From Diphasiastrum complanatum (Eukaryota > Streptophyta > Lycopodiopsida > Lycopodiales > Lycopodiaceae): a stretch of DNA of 64,000 nt. Positions 31,192 through 41,886 of the stretch are shown in pieces; position 1 is the stretch's first letter, and each line of letters opens with the position of its first letter. The notes beneath the pieces were generated by a model. That model searched no databases. It saw nothing but the letters and a program-made list of their open reading frames with translations, and had not been told where the DNA came from. Both the position numbers and the translations under genes were made by a program. The stretch covers positions 48,472,141-48,536,140 of the forward strand of contig CM055099.1 in the NCBI GenBank assembly GCA_029204225.1. Reading direction: 5' to 3'.

Positions 31192-31449
31192 TTGTTGGAT
31201 CTGAATGAAGATGTTGCTGACTACATTGGAACGAAGGAGATGATTGCTGACATTTTCACAAAGGCCTTAGACAAAGGTCTGCTCGAGAAGCAGAGGAGCA
31301 GTCTTGGATTTGTCAAGCTATCATGCTTTGAGAGAGAGCTAAAGAAACAAAATGTTTCTATTGCCAAAGCTTTGTTAGCTTTTCGTCCTGATTTTGACAG
31401 AAAAGACACACGAAACAAAATTGTTCACGAACAATTTTGCAACACATGA
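31192..31449 (+). pseudogene. Copia RNase H C-terminal fragment
   Basis: TKEMIADIFTKALDKGLLEK matches the ADIFTKAL signature at the end of Copia RNase H. The frame then runs on into LTR-like sequence. Confidence 0.7.
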
Positions 31450-32545
31450 CACGAAATTGTTTCGTGACACAAAATCATTCGTGCTCCACAAAGGACCAAG
31501 AAGAACAGCCAAGTACCATGGGGTACAAGTATTTGATCAGATATGACATCAGAAGAAGTACTCTAGAATGTGGCTAATCTACCACCCTTGTAATCCATGA
31601 TTAGTTGTAGATGTTTAATCTTTCTGATCTAGAAAGTTACACGACGTGACACGAAAAAGTTTGCGAACTATATACTTTATGCTTGATGCATAAAACAAGA
31701 AGACAAAATATACAGAATACATGTCCGTCTGTGAGTGAGACAATTTTGTAAGAGGATCAGCAGATCCAAAAGTCCGCTAGTAAGCGAGACACTATTCGTG
31801 AGAGAATTGTATTTCTCTCATGCCAATGCACTGTATGGATCTGTCGCGCAGTGCTCGAAATCAGAAGATCAATAGATAATATTGTAGCTATTATGTGCAT
31901 ATTATTATGAATGGTTGTATGATCTCAAATGAATATTTGTCTGCTACTATTCGTGTATCTAATTCACTTGTTTATTCAATTTCGCACATTGTTTGATTTT
32001 ATTGAATGCTATAGTAAACTATAACGTAGATCAGCAGTGTTTGTCTACATTCTGGAGGATTGTAGGAATGATATAGCTGGTAGTGTCCAACAATCATATC
32101 TGAATTCCACACAAACTGATTTTATTCGCAAATGTTTTTACTTCGTATTTTGCTTCGCTTCGCTTCATGATCACTTGGTTTTAAGCGTAAATCAATTTCA
32201 GAGCTCACTTAAGTTTCGCTTCGCTTCGCTTCATTTCGTCTAGTTTAGTTTCGTTTCGTTATAGAGCCTGATTGATCTTTTCGTGAATTCTTCTCTTTCG
32301 TCTAGTTTCGCTTCGTTTCATTTTGTTTCATTGCAGAGCTTGACTGGTTCGCGAATTCTTCTCAAGCAGAAATTATTCGTGATCAAAACAGTTTTGCGAA
32401 ATGTTTGCGAAACGTTCGAGAGACTCATATTAGTTCGTTACCAGAATTTTTTAGAAAAATTGAATTTGCACACTTTCCATCATTTTCAAAAAATGGCTCA
32501 CACAAAGTGTCAGAAAAAAATCGATAAATGATAAAAAAAAATTAT
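31450..32545. repeat. LTR-like region rich in CGAAAC/TTCGCTTCG motifs
   Basis: Repeated ACGAAAC, TTCGCG and GCTTCGCTTCG motifs. A ~60-bp block (TTCGTCTAGTTT...GAATTCTTCTC) is duplicated at about 32236-32292 and 32298-32362. Similar motifs stand before the + Copia at 53940-54120, so both may be LTRs of one family. Ends not resolved. Confidence 0.45.
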
Positions 32546-32549
32546 GTCT

Positions 32550-33108
32550 TTCCACTAAGTCATACCTCGAATACTCGATAAGGGCTCTCTACTAAATTTT
32601 CCTTTTTTCTTATGAGCCTTAGTGTAATGATCACCATGAAGATCTGACTAGATCCTGTTGCAAAACAACCAAAAGGACACTTGCGGAACAAAACCACCCA
32701 TCCAGACCTAGATCCCTCCTGGAGTTTCCTCTTGGACCTCGCCCCCAAGCCATAGTGAAGAACACAAGAGAGAGGAGGAGAAATTGGCTCAAGAATCTGA
32801 ATTCACAATAGGAGGATGGGCGAGTTTCCAATGGACATATTCTCCTCAAGATGAGAGAATATTTTCCCTAGGATCCCCATGCAACCTATATTGAGCTATT
32901 GACATCCTATTCTTGCATTAAAGCAGTCTTCACTATGCATGTGCTCCTATGTCCAATTATAGGTCTAGGCCCTCATATGATTATTAATTACTTGATACGA
33001 CCACGTCTGGAATGACGTAGCATAGCTAATAATCACATACATCTAGAGTGACCGGCTATCCACGTCAGGAATTATTCCGATTCCCTTGTACAGGACATGG
33101 ACATAACA
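32550..33108 (-). repeat. Chromovirus-type LTR (- strand), left end approximate
   Basis: On the minus strand a purine tract TAAGGGGGGAAGAA is followed by TGTTATGTCCATGTCCTGTAC (start at 33108). This resembles the chromovirus LTR start at 44933 (TGTCATGTCCATGACCAGTAC). Confidence 0.55.
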
Positions 33109-33215
33109 TTCTTCCCCCCTTAGACCAGTTTTGTCCTCAGAACGAGTAACAAGGGAAGATCAAATTTGTATAATTTTACTTCTTCCCATGAGTCATTATC
33201 CTCAATTTAATCAAC
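33109..33215 (-). pseudogene. Chromodomain remnant of a chromovirus
   Basis: The minus strand reads EDNDSWEEVKLYKFDLP and then VLRTKLV before the purine tract. It aligns with DDDSWERVDSIKKNFPKFI at the end of the integrase ORF at 44137-44904. Confidence 0.55.
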
Positions 33216-34372
33216 CAACCTAAGCAAGCACACAGAGACAAAACAATTTCTCAATTGTTTATTTCTGATCTTGAGTACTCATTCATGGTCCCATGATTCA
33301 ATGAACGACAAATTCTCCAAATGGATAAAATCTTCAATACATCAAACTATCATCATCATATAAATCAGATTTACATTATACACTGGATAACAGTCAAACA
33401 AACTTGAAGATTAAGTTTAAAAGCTAACAATTCAATCATTTAACTTTCACTTTTACCCTAAAACTCAATCTTTAGTCTAACTTCAATATCAAATTAGTAC
33501 TTAGAGGTAGAATAATTCTCAAAATTATCTGCCTCTACATTGAAGTACTATATCGACCTTTAGAAGTACACTAAGAGATTAATTTCCCTAACGAGTTTGA
33601 TTCTTTCCAATCTAATAACATCACCTTCATGTAACCTCAAATTTACATGAATCATTGGGTGAGTTCTCACCTTACATTGAAAATCAATGTTCAAAAGTTA
33701 AAGATTTGAAACAATTATAGTCCAAGACTATCCACAATTACTTGTAGATCTGTCATAAATGCTTCTTGGTACAAATAAACTTAGAATTTTTTTCAGAAAC
33801 TAAAGGTACAAAACTCATCCAACCAAATCTCTAGGAAATTCATCAAGATAAAAATGACTTTAACTCAATTCTGAGTAACCAAATACTCTCTTGAGTTAAG
33901 TACTATCTCTAGCATCACATGCCAGAAAATAGCAACCATTCAATCTTGATAAACTTAACTGCTCCTAATTAACCAGAAAATAGGCTGAAAAATAGTACAC
34001 AAGCATTCCTTGACACACGTGTGGGATGCCCTACACATGTACTTTTGATCTCCTAAGCCCAATAATACCATAAAGATCAGACTAGCATTGATTGACAATA
34101 GGAAAGCTGATCATACAAGAAATATTATTTTGTTACAAGCAAGATCTATCAACAAAATATGAAACTAGGTGCAATAAATGCCTCAACTCGACTAGAGAGA
34201 GAATATGAAAGTACAAAACTCGAGTAGAGAGAGAGGGCACAAAGAGCTTAGTCTCCAAATTTGCATTACACACAAATCTCATCATCTTCTCAATGAGAAT
34301 ACATCACATATATATAGATCCATGGACTCTCCTCTTACTTTGAGTTGAATTGGAATTGTGAATCCACCTCTA
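33216..34372. other. No supported gene
   Basis: AT-rich sequence. There is a CACACGTGTG near 34014 and a TATATATAGATCC box near 34310, suggesting leftover LTR sequence, but no matched LTR pair could be defined. Confidence 0.4.
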
Positions 34373-34715
34373 ATTTAATTTCTTGGCTGATCTAATCCAA
34401 GAACTAATCAAGGGATTAGATTCTCTATAGAAAATGCTTGATTTTGCACCAAAAATCTCTGAAATTGGGTGTGTGAGTCAAATTGTACAAATTTTTGAAT
34501 TTTCTCAGCCAAAACCGGAGATGTACGGCCTCACACGTGTGAAAAGGGTTCCTACAGCCCACAACAAGTTTTGGTCCAAAAATTTTGAGAATATCTATCA
34601 AATCCAACTCGCTACCCAAAATTTGACTAGTTTCCAAAAAACTGCTAATTTTGGCTTTGATTTGGATTAACCCTATCAATCTCAACAAAACCTCTTGTAC
34701 TAGGCTCTGATACCA
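34373..34715 (-). repeat. Orphan leader/primer-site segment of non-autonomous element B
   Basis: Near-identical to 38886-39228 (constant offset 4513). It ends with the complement of TGGTATCAGAGCC (34703-34715) directly against the LTR at 34716. A leader on the outer side of an LTR implies that a second element copy once shared this LTR. Confidence 0.8.
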
Positions 34716-35547
34716 TGTGCAAAACGTACAAAAAGGACCAAGAGTGGATCCTAATCTGATCCTCAAGAGGGATTGGTTGTCAGATTACTTGATCTATCAA
34801 TCTACTTCAGATTAAGATCAATCTAGATCAATTCTAGACACAAAATCCTAACAAGAACAATCATTAATTGAAGGTAAGTGTACTTTATGGTTTCACACGT
34901 GTGAAACACTGTCTGAGTACGGAATCCAACCTGAAAATCAAGTACACATTGATAGAACCTCAAAACAATCAAAACAAATGCAGACAAATGGAGAGAATCA
35001 CCCAAAATTGCTTCCAAAACCAAGATTGGTGTCTCACATTGATTATGGCCAAATGTGGCTCTCTATATACAATAAGTGGGAGCTCGTGGTACTGATCATC
35101 CCTCTAATCCCACATGTGTGAAGGTGCTTTGTCATATGATGATTCATCATGCAAAATTGACACTTGGACAAAACCTTCTATTTTGAGCACTTTTGGTCCA
35201 TTTTCCTTCTATATGGAGATCTACTTGGAAATCTTCTAGAAGTCAAAATTCGCCTACTTCAGCTCATTCCACACATGTGAGCTGTCCTCTACACATGGGG
35301 TATGACACCTAACCAAATGATGTGGCTCATGCAATCAATAGATTGATGCCATGTGTCATATGTCTAGAAAACTAGTTTTTGGCCTTTTTAGCCACTAGAA
35401 CTTGAATTAAATCATATGTACAACCTATATGATTATGGTACATGACAAGTACACTATTTTCACACATGGGAATAGGCTCCACACATGTGTGTTTATCTAT
35501 ATACAAGATTTTTGGCCTCTACCAAGCTTATTTTTGCATTTTTCACA
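34716..35547 (-). repeat. Left (3') LTR of element B
   Basis: 832 bp, TG...CA. It has an 18-bp palindrome GTTTCACACGTGTGAAAC at 34890-34907, repeated in the right LTR at 39403-39420, plus several ACATGTG variants (35108, 35272, 35484). Confidence 0.8.
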
Positions 35548-35684
35548 CTCCTCAAAAATCTAGCTTGGTAAATCTAGCTTGATGGAAAACGTGATGATCT
35601 TGAACTTGACTCCATGGGCTAAATTGGTCTTTGCTGGTTCAAAAGGTGTGAAGATCAGCCAATGAGCTTGATGTTGATCTGAAA

Positions 35685-36395
35685 TCACCATATCCATGAT
35701 AGTGCTTCTTTGATGTTGACATCTTTGATGAGCTTGAGAGCTTTGCACCATCCTAGCACCTCCAAAATTGATTTCTTCCAAATTTCATGTAGATGCTTGA
35801 CTTTGAGGCTTGCTCCTTCTTCATGTGCATGCTTCTTCATGAGAAAATAAATATTTCTTCTTGATTTATTAGGATCACAAAGATCTAACATCATGTTACC
35901 ACGATCTAGAGAATTAGACTCATCCAAATTGGCAAGACTATGCATGCTATAATAACAAAGTGTTTGCATCATATCTTCATGCTTGTTTACCATGCTAATC
36001 TCTGATCCAATGAGGCTAAATACTTCATTATGGAGATAAGTGTCTTTAGAAGATGATTCACTTACTCTCATAAAGAGTTTACAATTTGCCTCAATACAAA
36101 TTTTCAAACTATGAGTGAACAAATCACTTTTGCTCTTGCATGACTCAAGAGCATACATTTGATGAAATAACCATTTGCTTTCTAATTGATTTAAAATCAA
36201 TTTCAACCATTTAAAAACATCATCTATGTTCTCAAGAGAGACTTCATACTCAACTAGTATGGTTTTACTCCAATTTTGAGATGCAATGATCTCACTAAAT
36301 TGATTTATCAAATGACATAAGAGAAATAAGTATGTGATGTATACCACATGAGATATGCTCCTCTTTCCCTTGAAATGTGAGCCACATGGACTCAA
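35685..36395 (-). CDS. Element B ORF 2, unknown domain copy 2
   Basis: 236 codons, overlapping the upstream ORF by about 100 bases in another frame. Residues about 35-175 repeat the organisation of ORF 1: ASQNWSKTILVE (versus VSQRWLKAILVE), CKLFMRVSESSSKDTYLH (versus CKLLMRISEASKVDTYIH), then SLIGSE (versus SLIEME). The part before this is probably out-of-frame reading of ORF 1's end, so a single ancestral ORF with a frameshift is likely. No recognised family. Confidence 0.6.
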   Translation of the reverse strand: MSPCGSHFKGKRSISHVVYITYLFLLCHLINQFSEIIASQNWSKTILVEYEVSLENIDDVFKWLKLILNQLESKWLFHQMYALESCKSKSDLFTHSLKICIEANCKLFMRVSESSSKDTYLHNEVFSLIGSEISMVNKHEDMMQTLCYYSMHSLANLDESNSLDRGNMMLDLCDPNKSRRNIYFLMKKHAHEEGASLKVKHLHEIWKKSILEVLGWCKALKLIKDVNIKEALSWIW

Positions 36396-37551
36396 CCATA
36401 TTTCTTGAGTTTATTTTTGGAATCACAATTTGAGAAGGTCTCTTCTCCTCAATCCTAGGCACAGTTGAACCTTGAGAAGGATTCTCCTCCTCAATCCTTG
36501 GCACATTTGAACCTTGAGATGACTCCTTAAGATCCTCTTCATGGTGCTCCTTTTTGATGGAAATCCGAGACCTCCATGTCTCATAATGATCACAAGTATG
36601 ACCATTCAATATGCACTTCCTATGATTATCAAGATTACTTATGCTAGAAACATAAGTCCAAAAATCACCACAACTTGGCATGATTTTTCCAATATTGAAA
36701 TCAAAAGGCATTTCCATTTCAATAAGGCTAACTACTTGCTTATGGATATAAGTGTCCACTTTGGATGCTTCACTTATTCTCATAAGAAGTTTACAACTTG
36801 CCTTTAAGATTGAAAACTTACAATTTTCATCTTTATGAATGAACACATCATTCATGATCTTATTGAAACCAAAAGATCCTACATTATGAAGATATTTCCA
36901 TTTCCTTGACTTCATAACTAATGTAAGCTTACAAGGAAAACATATTTTGCTATCTTTTAAGGCGTCACACTCAACTAGTATTGCCTTAAGCCACCTTTGA
37001 GATACAAAAATCCCTTCAAAGTAAAATGGTTCTTCATAAGTTGACATGATAGCATAAATGAAACTATTTTCATTTTGTGATTGATCCTTATTCTTGATTG
37101 ATTTCTCTTGGATAATAACAATAAGTTTGAACTTATTTAAAGTTCCAAGCAAAATACTTTCCAAGGACATAAAATAAATCCAAGTTACTTTCATGAAAGT
37201 GACATCTATCTTTGCATCTTGAACCAAACAATGCACTTCCAAATAAAAAATTTCAAAAGATTTGACATGTGTTGTGATGGACTCTTGAAGACAAATCTTA
37301 CAAGTCCTTGTGAGACTCCAAGCCTCATTCACCTTTCCACAAAGGAAACACCTTCCCTTGGACTTCTCCTTCTTGTATTTGCATTTTGAACTTGAAGCTC
37401 CATCCTTCACCTCGGCCCCCTTGCTTTGGTTCTCCTTGGATGGACTGGTCTTCTTTTTGTAGCATCTTGAGAAAAAATATCCTCCCTTGCCAAAAAGGTT
37501 GCACTCAGGATCCTTTCTTTCCTTCAGTAGGATGCCACCTATTGATGCCAT
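36295..37551 (-). CDS. Element B ORF 1: zinc-finger-like N-terminus plus unknown domain
   Basis: 418 codons from an ATG at 37551 (MASIGGILLKERKDPE). Near the N-terminus CNLFGKGGYFFSRCYKK looks like a decayed CCHC knuckle, followed by a Lys-rich stretch and a Cys cluster (CFLCGK, then CKIC). Residues about 185-290 hold the domain that is duplicated in ORF 2. The C-terminus has two tandem copies of a QGS-VPRIEEE motif (36520-36430). There is no UBN2 Gag and no protease, integrase or RT. It is probably an internal ORF retained by a non-autonomous element; function unknown. Confidence 0.62.
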   Translation of the reverse strand: MASIGGILLKERKDPECNLFGKGGYFFSRCYKKKTSPSKENQSKGAEVKDGASSSKCKYKKEKSKGRCFLCGKVNEAWSLTRTCKICLQESITTHVKSFEIFYLEVHCLVQDAKIDVTFMKVTWIYFMSLESILLGTLNKFKLIVIIQEKSIKNKDQSQNENSFIYAIMSTYEEPFYFEGIFVSQRWLKAILVECDALKDSKICFPCKLTLVMKSRKWKYLHNVGSFGFNKIMNDVFIHKDENCKFSILKASCKLLMRISEASKVDTYIHKQVVSLIEMEMPFDFNIGKIMPSCGDFWTYVSSISNLDNHRKCILNGHTCDHYETWRSRISIKKEHHEEDLKESSQGSNVPRIEEENPSQGSTVPRIEEKRPSQIVIPKINSRNMVESMWLTFQGKEEHISCGIHHILISLMSFDKSI

Positions 37552-39215
37552 GTGAGTAAAAACCTATGATATGATTCTACAAATGTAATTTGTGACTTTC
37601 AAGAGACTAGATTTGAACATCTTCAATAATCTAGAATGATCTACAAAAGATCTAGCTCACAAACCTAAGAATCAATCTTTACACTAATGACTAGTCACTT
37701 GGAAACTTTGCTTTGATCACTAAGACAAAAGCACACAATATTTGAATCAAATCACTAAAGAAATCAGATCCAATCTCCTATTGGACTCATCAAATACCAA
37801 TGACTCTTTCTTTTGAAAGTTGAAATGGATATGAAAAAGATTTGACACCTAGATTTTCCTTTTCACTTGACTAGTTCTCTCAACACTTGAGATTCTTGAA
37901 CAAAAGATGGGTTTTGTTTCAAATACATGAAAATCAAACTTAATAACTTCTTTTGGACTCACTCTTGACCCAAATAATCTCACACTTGAGATTTAGAATG
38001 AATTTGATTTGATTTGACAACAAACTATACCACCAATTTTTCACAAAGCTTAAAAATTTAGACAACTAGAGATTCACAAAGATCTCAACCATGCATGAAT
38101 ACTCAAATATGGACTCCTCCTCATTCTAGACATCCAATGGGATCACAAATTGACCCTCACACTCTCACAAAGAAAGTTGAATAGAACTAATTTGAGTTTC
38201 ATACATTCTATGTCAATTTTTGCTCAACAAATTGAATTCAATCACTCCTATTGGATTCCACCAATTACTCTACTTTTTAAGACTTGGAATGAAATTCACA
38301 ATCAAAAGTTGTGATTTTTCTCACTAAGATATTGTGCTTCAAAGAGCTAATGCCACTTAGAAAGATTTGATCACCTAGGAAGAGACAAACTCTCCACCAA
38401 TAACAACACATAATGAGCTTCTAGATCTTGCCCTCTACAAAGGAAGGAACTCTTAGAAAATTGGATCTCTCTCTACACATTTGTCATAGACACCTTAATG
38501 ATTGTTTTCATACCTTACAATCACTCAAACAAATTGAGTAGGGTTGAACAATGTGACTTGGATCTCAATCTCTTTTCTAGAACTCTCAATTGAAGCCAAT
38601 CTATGTCAAATTATACAAAAGATTTGCATAGATGCTCTATATGCACTAGAAACTCTCAAAGGTTTCACTTGGAGGACAGATCCAAAGATGTTTTCTAGCA
38701 AATTGATGCTTCTGAACTTGACCCTATCACTCTTGAACAAATCTAGAGTGATGGTACAATGGATTTCAACCCCTCACCTTGCATATCACTCCTTAATCTA
38801 TGATTTTTAGCAAAATCTCTCTCAACTTCAACATGCACTCAAAAAATCAGAGATGATCAATTAATGCACCTATTTCAAGCTTCAAATTTAATTTCTTGGC
38901 TGATCTAATCCAAGAACTAATCAAGGGATTAGATTCTCTATAGAAAACGCTTGATTTTGCACCAAAAATCTCTGAAATTGGGTGTGTGAGTCAAATTGTA
39001 CAAATTTTTGAATTTTCTCAGTCAAAACCGGAGATGTACGGCCTCACACGTGTGAAAAGGGTTCCTACAGCCCACAACAAGTTTTGGTCCAAAATTTTTG
39101 AGAATATCTATCAAATCCAACTCGCTACCCAAAATTTGACTAGTTTCCAAAAAACTGCTAATTTTGGCTTTGATTTGGATTAACCCTATCAATTTCAACA
39201 AAACCTCTTGTACTA
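37552..39215 (-). other. Leader of element B
   Basis: About 1.7 kb, AT-rich, no domain. Its last 340 bp (38886-39228) are duplicated at 34373-34715. Confidence 0.65.
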
Positions 39216-39228
39216 GGCTCTGATATCA

Positions 39229-39436
39229 TGTGAAAAAAGTACAAAAAGGACCAAGAGTGGATCCTAATCTGATCCTCAAGAGGGATTGGTTGTCAGATTA
39301 CTTGATCTATCAATCTACTTCAGATTAAGATCAATCTCGATCAATTCTAGACACAAAATCCTAACAAGAACAATCATTAATTGAAGGTAAGTGTACTTTC
39401 TGGTTTCACACGTGTGAAACACTGTCTAAGTACGGA
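39229..39436 (-). repeat. Right (5') LTR of element B, truncated
   Basis: Aligns with 34716-34923 and then loses similarity abruptly after GTACGGACTCCA. Contains the GTTTCACACGTGTGAAAC palindrome. Confidence 0.8.
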
Positions 39437-40386
39437 CTCCAGCCCACCCCCGTGGTAATTCCACCGCCACTTGTTTTTTACGCTGCATAGGCCAGTACAA
39501 GCCAGGACCAAAGCCAGCAAGCAACAGGGGGATTTAGCCAAGATCAAGGGTCCGAAGGCCAAGACCAGGGACCAACGGATACGGGTGCTGAGACGCGAGA
39601 CCAGGGCCAAGGCACATGTACCAGCCAAAGCCAAGAGGAAGGATAGGCCACATCGTCCAGAGGTTCGCGCACCATATCTGCCAGCCGGGCCTTCCAAAGA
39701 CCAAAGTCCGTGGAGGAGAAAATAAATGAATTCCTATCAAAGTATCCCCACGAGTCATCAAGAGGCAGCTGACAGATATTGTTTTCAGCTCAAACAATAA
39801 AGGGCAAGCATTACCCGCCCTCCAACCACAACCAAAGTGGTGTCAGCAGTTGTTTGAAAGAGACTATGTGGCTATCAGGGCCTATGTGACAAGTCTGCAA
39901 CAATTACGGGTGAAAGCACACTTCTTGCCATGTACACGACGATCCAAATGGGCGGAATGCGGCACCCCTCTGGACAAGATCACACTTCAAAAATTCAATT
40001 GGCCGATCATTTCATCAGAATACGGTTGGACTACGGATGTAGATGTCAGAAGGGCTCTCACCACATTCGCGAATCACTATATCAACTGCCCTGATCCAAC
40101 AGTCCGCGCGACAGTCCGACAAAGTCAAAGATCAGCTGCCAATCGCTCGTGTATATTACTGAGCTGCCTTCCTTGCAGATCCCTGGACGCGCCGATTCCA
40201 AGCGTGGGTCGACCAAAACTGGTTGACAGGAGTCCCTCCACACGCCCAAGGACTTGAAGAAACTGGACCGCCTCAACTTTATGGAAGACGTCACGGGCTA
40301 CCTGATCTACCAGAGGTGGGCAAAGAGGACGCTTTACTAAACCGACAAAGTGTTGAGGGACCGGCACTACTTCAGGTCGTGGGTCC
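39437..40386 (+). pseudogene. Gypsy extra ORF preceding a 3' LTR
   Basis: Less AT-rich than its surroundings. Open + frames give KITLQKFNWPIISSEYGWTT and DVDVRRALTTFANHY (39980-40090), then in another frame DKVKDQLPIARVYY, WTRRFQAWVDQNWLTG and LNFMEDVTGYLIYQRW (40115-40320), running up to the LTR. The second half is homologous to the fragment at 30400-30600. It lies where Athila/Tat-type elements carry an additional ORF after pol. No known domain recognised. Frameshifts and stops mean it is not functional. Confidence 0.6.
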
Positions 40387-41190
40387 TGTTGGGGGTATTC
40401 CCAACAAAGTGTAAATAAATAAAATCGTACAATAAAATGTGTTGCGAGGGCATGGCATCCTGCGCGTATAAGCCCATGGCCCAATGAGCACGCGAGCTTA
40501 AGTTGTAAATAAAATAAAATAGACTTGGGCCTTTGAATTAAAATAAAACTAGAGGCTCAAAGTCATTTTTAAACTTAGATTACTTTTTAGAGTTGGGTCC
40601 AAATTGGGACTCACATGAATCTTGTGAATTTCAATGTACATTTTGTGGACCCTTGGATCAAGTTGGGTCCAAGATGAATGGATAGGATCAATGTAAATAT
40701 TAGCCAATAGGATTTTGGGGCAAGGGCCTTCCCCATTTTATAAAAATGCACCATTTGTACTCTATTTTCATGCTTAATAGAGAGGAGGAGACTCTATCAT
40801 TTTGAGAGCTCAAACATCCTCATTTGCTAATCACTCTTGCTTATGCTCTTGTTGTGATTGCTTGTTATTTACATTTCCCATGCTTTTTGGTTTATGCTAG
40901 TTAAGGTTTTTCCATAAGCAATGACATTGAGCATTTGAGCTAACCTCCATCTCATCTCTCTCTCTCTCTCTCACTCTCTTCTCCTTCTTCTTCTTCTTCT
41001 TCTTCTATTCTATCCTCTCTCTTCACCCAAAATCATGATGAAGTTAGTTTAGGAAGAGTAGAGTTAGAGTGAGTAGTGTTAGTGGAGGTAGAGTTAGATG
41101 CAATGTAGGAAACTAACTAAAATTAGCATCTATGCATAGTTAGGTACCTATCCAGTGAACTAACCCTTGTTGACAGGCGGGAGGGCTATA
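40387..41190 (+). repeat. Gypsy LTR (family G), copy 1
   Basis: Starts TGTTGGGGGTATTCCCAAC. It shares GCAAGGGCATGGCATCCTG-type, ACTTGGGCC and TATGCATAGTTAGGTACCTATC blocks with the inverted LTR at 62306-63052 and the LTR at 46957-47682. A (CT)n/(TTC)n tract lies at 40966-41013. The right end is approximate. Confidence 0.75.
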
Positions 41191-41873
41191 CTACGCAAGA
41201 TCTTCGACCTTACAACGACCTTCGGGATTTTTCTCTCTCTTTGCACTTTTCGCAAAAAGCCGAAGATGTCCTTAAAAAGGCGAAGGTGCCCTCAAAAAGA
41301 TGAAGATGTCTTTTAAACAGTTTAACTCATCATGAAAATAGATGACCTTCAAGAATTTTCTCTCTCTTCGCATTTTTCGAAAAAATGCGAAAAAGCCGAA
41401 GGTGTTCAAAACAGTTGAACTTTTGAACTGCACAAGTTAAACTTTTGAACTATGCAAGTGTCGCATTTCGGAGAAATGTGAAAAAGCCAAAGCTGTTGAA
41501 AACATAGTGTATTTCTACAGACTGTCGAAAAAGTAATGTATTTTTGCAGACTTGTTCTAAATGCTAATTTTGTGGAAGTTGTTGAAGATGGCCAAGTCTT
41601 CAATGACTTCAAACTATTGAACTTAACATCTGAACTTGAAAGTATGATAGGATTGGTTACCCTTTGCTGAAAATCAGCCGGAAGCTTGTTGCAGACATTC
41701 TTCAAATAAATTGGCTGTCTAAGTTTGTGATTCCTGTAGGTATCAGATGAGCATGTAGAACCAAAGTTGGTTCCACCTGACTCTAGATCAATGATCAATA
41801 AACATGCAGGAAGAATCATGTTATAGAAATTAGTCATTCACCAAGGAGACAATTGTGGGCTTAATTTCCAACA
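41191..41873 (-). repeat. Copia LTR (- strand), inner end approximate
   Basis: The purine tract complement (41874-41884, TTAAGGGGGAC on the minus strand) is followed by TGTTGGAAATTAAGCCC at 41873. It contains repeats of GCGAAAAAGCCGAAGATG-like motifs at 41250-41490. Confidence 0.55.
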
Positions 41874-41886
41874 GTCCCCCTTAAGG

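Larger units (their letters stand above)
34716..39436 (-). mobile_element. Non-autonomous LTR element B, right LTR truncated
   Basis: The left LTR (34716-35547, TGTGCAAAACG...TTTTTCACA, 832 bp) is followed by the complement of a GAGGAG purine tract. The right LTR starts at 39229 (TGTGAAAAAAGTAC) but is homologous for only about 200 bp and ends near 39436 at unrelated gypsy sequence. A mutated primer site (complement of 39216-39228, TGATATCAGAGCC) shows minus orientation. The interior (3.7 kb) has two overlapping ORFs without any Pol motif. Confidence 0.82.

Noticed and set aside
39377-39725. Open frames on both strands in a less AT-rich segment
   Set aside because: Low-complexity Lys/Arg/Ala composition, no domain; treated as part of the decayed gypsy extra-ORF region.
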